From positions 62,001-126,000 of the forward strand of contig NZ_JASAUZ010000056.1 of assembly GCF_030162935.1 (NCBI RefSeq): a stretch of DNA of 64,000 nt, read 5' to 3'. Under the pieces are notes generated by a model. The model searched no databases and was not told the DNA's origin. It saw only the letters and a program-made list of their open reading frames with translations. How positions within the stretch are numbered: position 1 is the stretch's first letter; each line of letters opens with the position of its first letter. Source of the DNA: Comamonas halotolerans (GTDB lineage: Bacteria > Pseudomonadota > Gammaproteobacteria > Burkholderiales > Burkholderiaceae_C). The position numbers were made by a program, and so were the translations under genes. Of the stretch, positions 62,948 through 64,000 are shown piece by piece.

Positions 62948-64000
62948 ATGTCATTTTACTCCACCAAGATTCAATTTATTTTTATTTCCACCCTATCAAT
63001 AGCCGCCTACATTTCCAAGGCGGAGGCCGGAACATTCAATAACTCTGATTATCAGTTCGATGACACCTTATTAATGGGTTCAAACCTAGGAAAAGGCAGC
63101 ATCTCTCGGTTTAATCAAGATGATGCATTGGATGAAGGCAGATATCACGTAGATGTTTACGCGAATGGAAAATTCATCTCAACAGATAGTATTTTTTTCA
63201 AAAAAGGCATTGAAAATGGAGAATTGGCACCATGCTTTGATGAGAATTTCTATTCTCAAAAAATTGGAGCCAAGCGAAAGATTGAATCAGACTCAATATC
63301 CTGCCTGGAGCCCTACGAGCGCCTTCCAGGTGCAACATTTAGCTATGATCAGACATCGCAGAGACTAGAACTCACAATTCCACAGTCAGAATTGAACATT
63401 CGTCCAAGCGGGTATGTTGATCCAGGAGACTGGGCTCCTGGAGAAACCATGATCTTCGCCAACTACGATGCCAGCATATACAGGTCTGAGTTCAATGGAC
63501 TCTCATCTACAAATTCAAATTACGGATATATAGGCCTAAACAGCGGAATAAACTTCGGTCTTTGGCGCCTAAGACAACAATCTAGTTTTAATCACTCCAA
63601 TTTTGGAAATTATTCATACAACAGATGGAATTCAATTCGCACTTACGTGCAACGGGCGCTACCAAGTTTGCGTAGCGAACTTACACTAGGAGACAGTTTC
63701 ACGGATGGTCAATTATTTGGAAGTTTGGGATATCGAGGACTAAGAATTTCTTCCGATGATCGAATGCTACCAGCATCACACAGGAGCTATGCCCCAATCA
63801 TTAAAGGGGTTGCCAGATCAAATGCAAGAGTTGTCATCAGTCAGAATACAAAGAAAATTTATGAAACTACCGTAGCGCCTGGGCCATTTATTATTAATGA
63901 TTTATATGGAACCAACTACGCAGGTGATTTAGATGTTCAGGTTATAGAGACTGATGGAAGTATCAACTCTTTCACTGTGCCTTTTTCTTCTGTTCCTGAG
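62948..64000 (+). CDS. fimbrial outer membrane usher, 5' part
   Basis: The frame opens at ATG 62948 (AAGGG upstream) and runs without a stop to the window edge, 351 codons. A signal peptide ends near SKAEA, then the usher N-terminal domain (DYQFDDTLLMGSNLGKGSIS, YHVDVYANGKFIS) binds chaperone-subunit complexes and the beta-barrel follows (SYGPI-type FGLWRLRQQSSFNH and the LTLGDSFTDGQLFGSLGYRG block). The start of the plug domain is reached. The rest, and any adhesin or minor pilins, lie beyond the window. Confidence 0.94.
   Translation, partial: MSFYSTKIQFIFISTLSIAAYISKAEAGTFNNSDYQFDDTLLMGSNLGKGSISRFNQDDALDEGRYHVDVYANGKFISTDSIFFKKGIENGELAPCFDENFYSQKIGAKRKIESDSISCLEPYERLPGATFSYDQTSQRLELTIPQSELNIRPSGYVDPGDWAPGETMIFANYDASIYRSEFNGLSSTNSNYGYIGLNSGINFGLWRLRQQSSFNHSNFGNYSYNRWNSIRTYVQRALPSLRSELTLGDSFTDGQLFGSLGYRGLRISSDDRMLPASHRSYAPIIKGVARSNARVVISQNTKKIYETTVAPGPFIINDLYGTNYAGDLDVQVIETDGSINSFTVPFSSVPE

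Overview
The window looks like chromosomal DNA from a member of the Comamonadaceae (Burkholderiales), most likely Comamonas or a close relative. This rests on the protein style of the housekeeping genes (ETF-ubiquinone oxidoreductase, DnaE, ClpA/ClpS, BamD, exonuclease I) and their moderate GC. The species cannot be fixed from sequence alone.

Left flank (1-9047): the 3' end of a LuxR-type regulator, a small-subunit catalase, a DUF6882-like protein, a carboxymuconolactone-decarboxylase-fold peroxidase-related enzyme, a hotdog thioesterase, ETF-QO (preceded by a 13-codon Cys-containing leader ORF), and a three-gene ABC importer (binding protein, permease, ATPase). It ends with tRNA-Ser(GGA).

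Integrated element (9034-43188, 34.2 kb): a 16-bp direct repeat of the tRNA-Ser 3' end marks attL and attR, and a tyrosine integrase lies just inside attR. From right to left the element holds four modules. (1) Integrase, an AT-rich orphan gene, and an early operon of an AlpA-like regulator, an ORF6N/KilAC protein and at least seven small, tightly coupled genes, several of them products of tandem duplication. (2) A defence block: HTH protein, type III Mod methyltransferase, Res helicase-nuclease, a 62-codon gene broken by a TGA, and an Mrr-like endonuclease, followed by an oppositely oriented DUF3800 gene. (3) A control region with clustered short repeats. (4) A leftward late operon: Rha/KilAC antirepressor, HTH protein, small and large terminase, P22-type portal, a 45-aa protein, scaffold-like protein, N4-gp56-family capsid, adaptor-like protein, and a 2075-aa PLxRFG polyvalent protein with an HExxH motif. 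I find no lysis cassette, recognisable tail fibre, CI-type repressor or replicase, so the element is either a reduced prophage or a head-forming satellite-like island.

Right flank (43189-64000): a pyrimidine-dimer glycosylase-like protein, sbcB, cardiolipin synthase, clpA, clpS and dnaE (leftward), bamD and tRNA-Val(GAC) (rightward), a pirin, an MDR-family oxidoreductase divergent from a LysR regulator, and then an AT-rich island. The island has a serine recombinase, an EAL-domain c-di-GMP phosphodiesterase, and a chaperone-usher fimbrial operon (major pilin with a TTG start, chaperone, usher cut by the window edge).

The most interesting signals are four separate families of phased or clustered short repeats in the element's control regions, the duplicated small-gene operon, and the broken gene inside the type III restriction locus.
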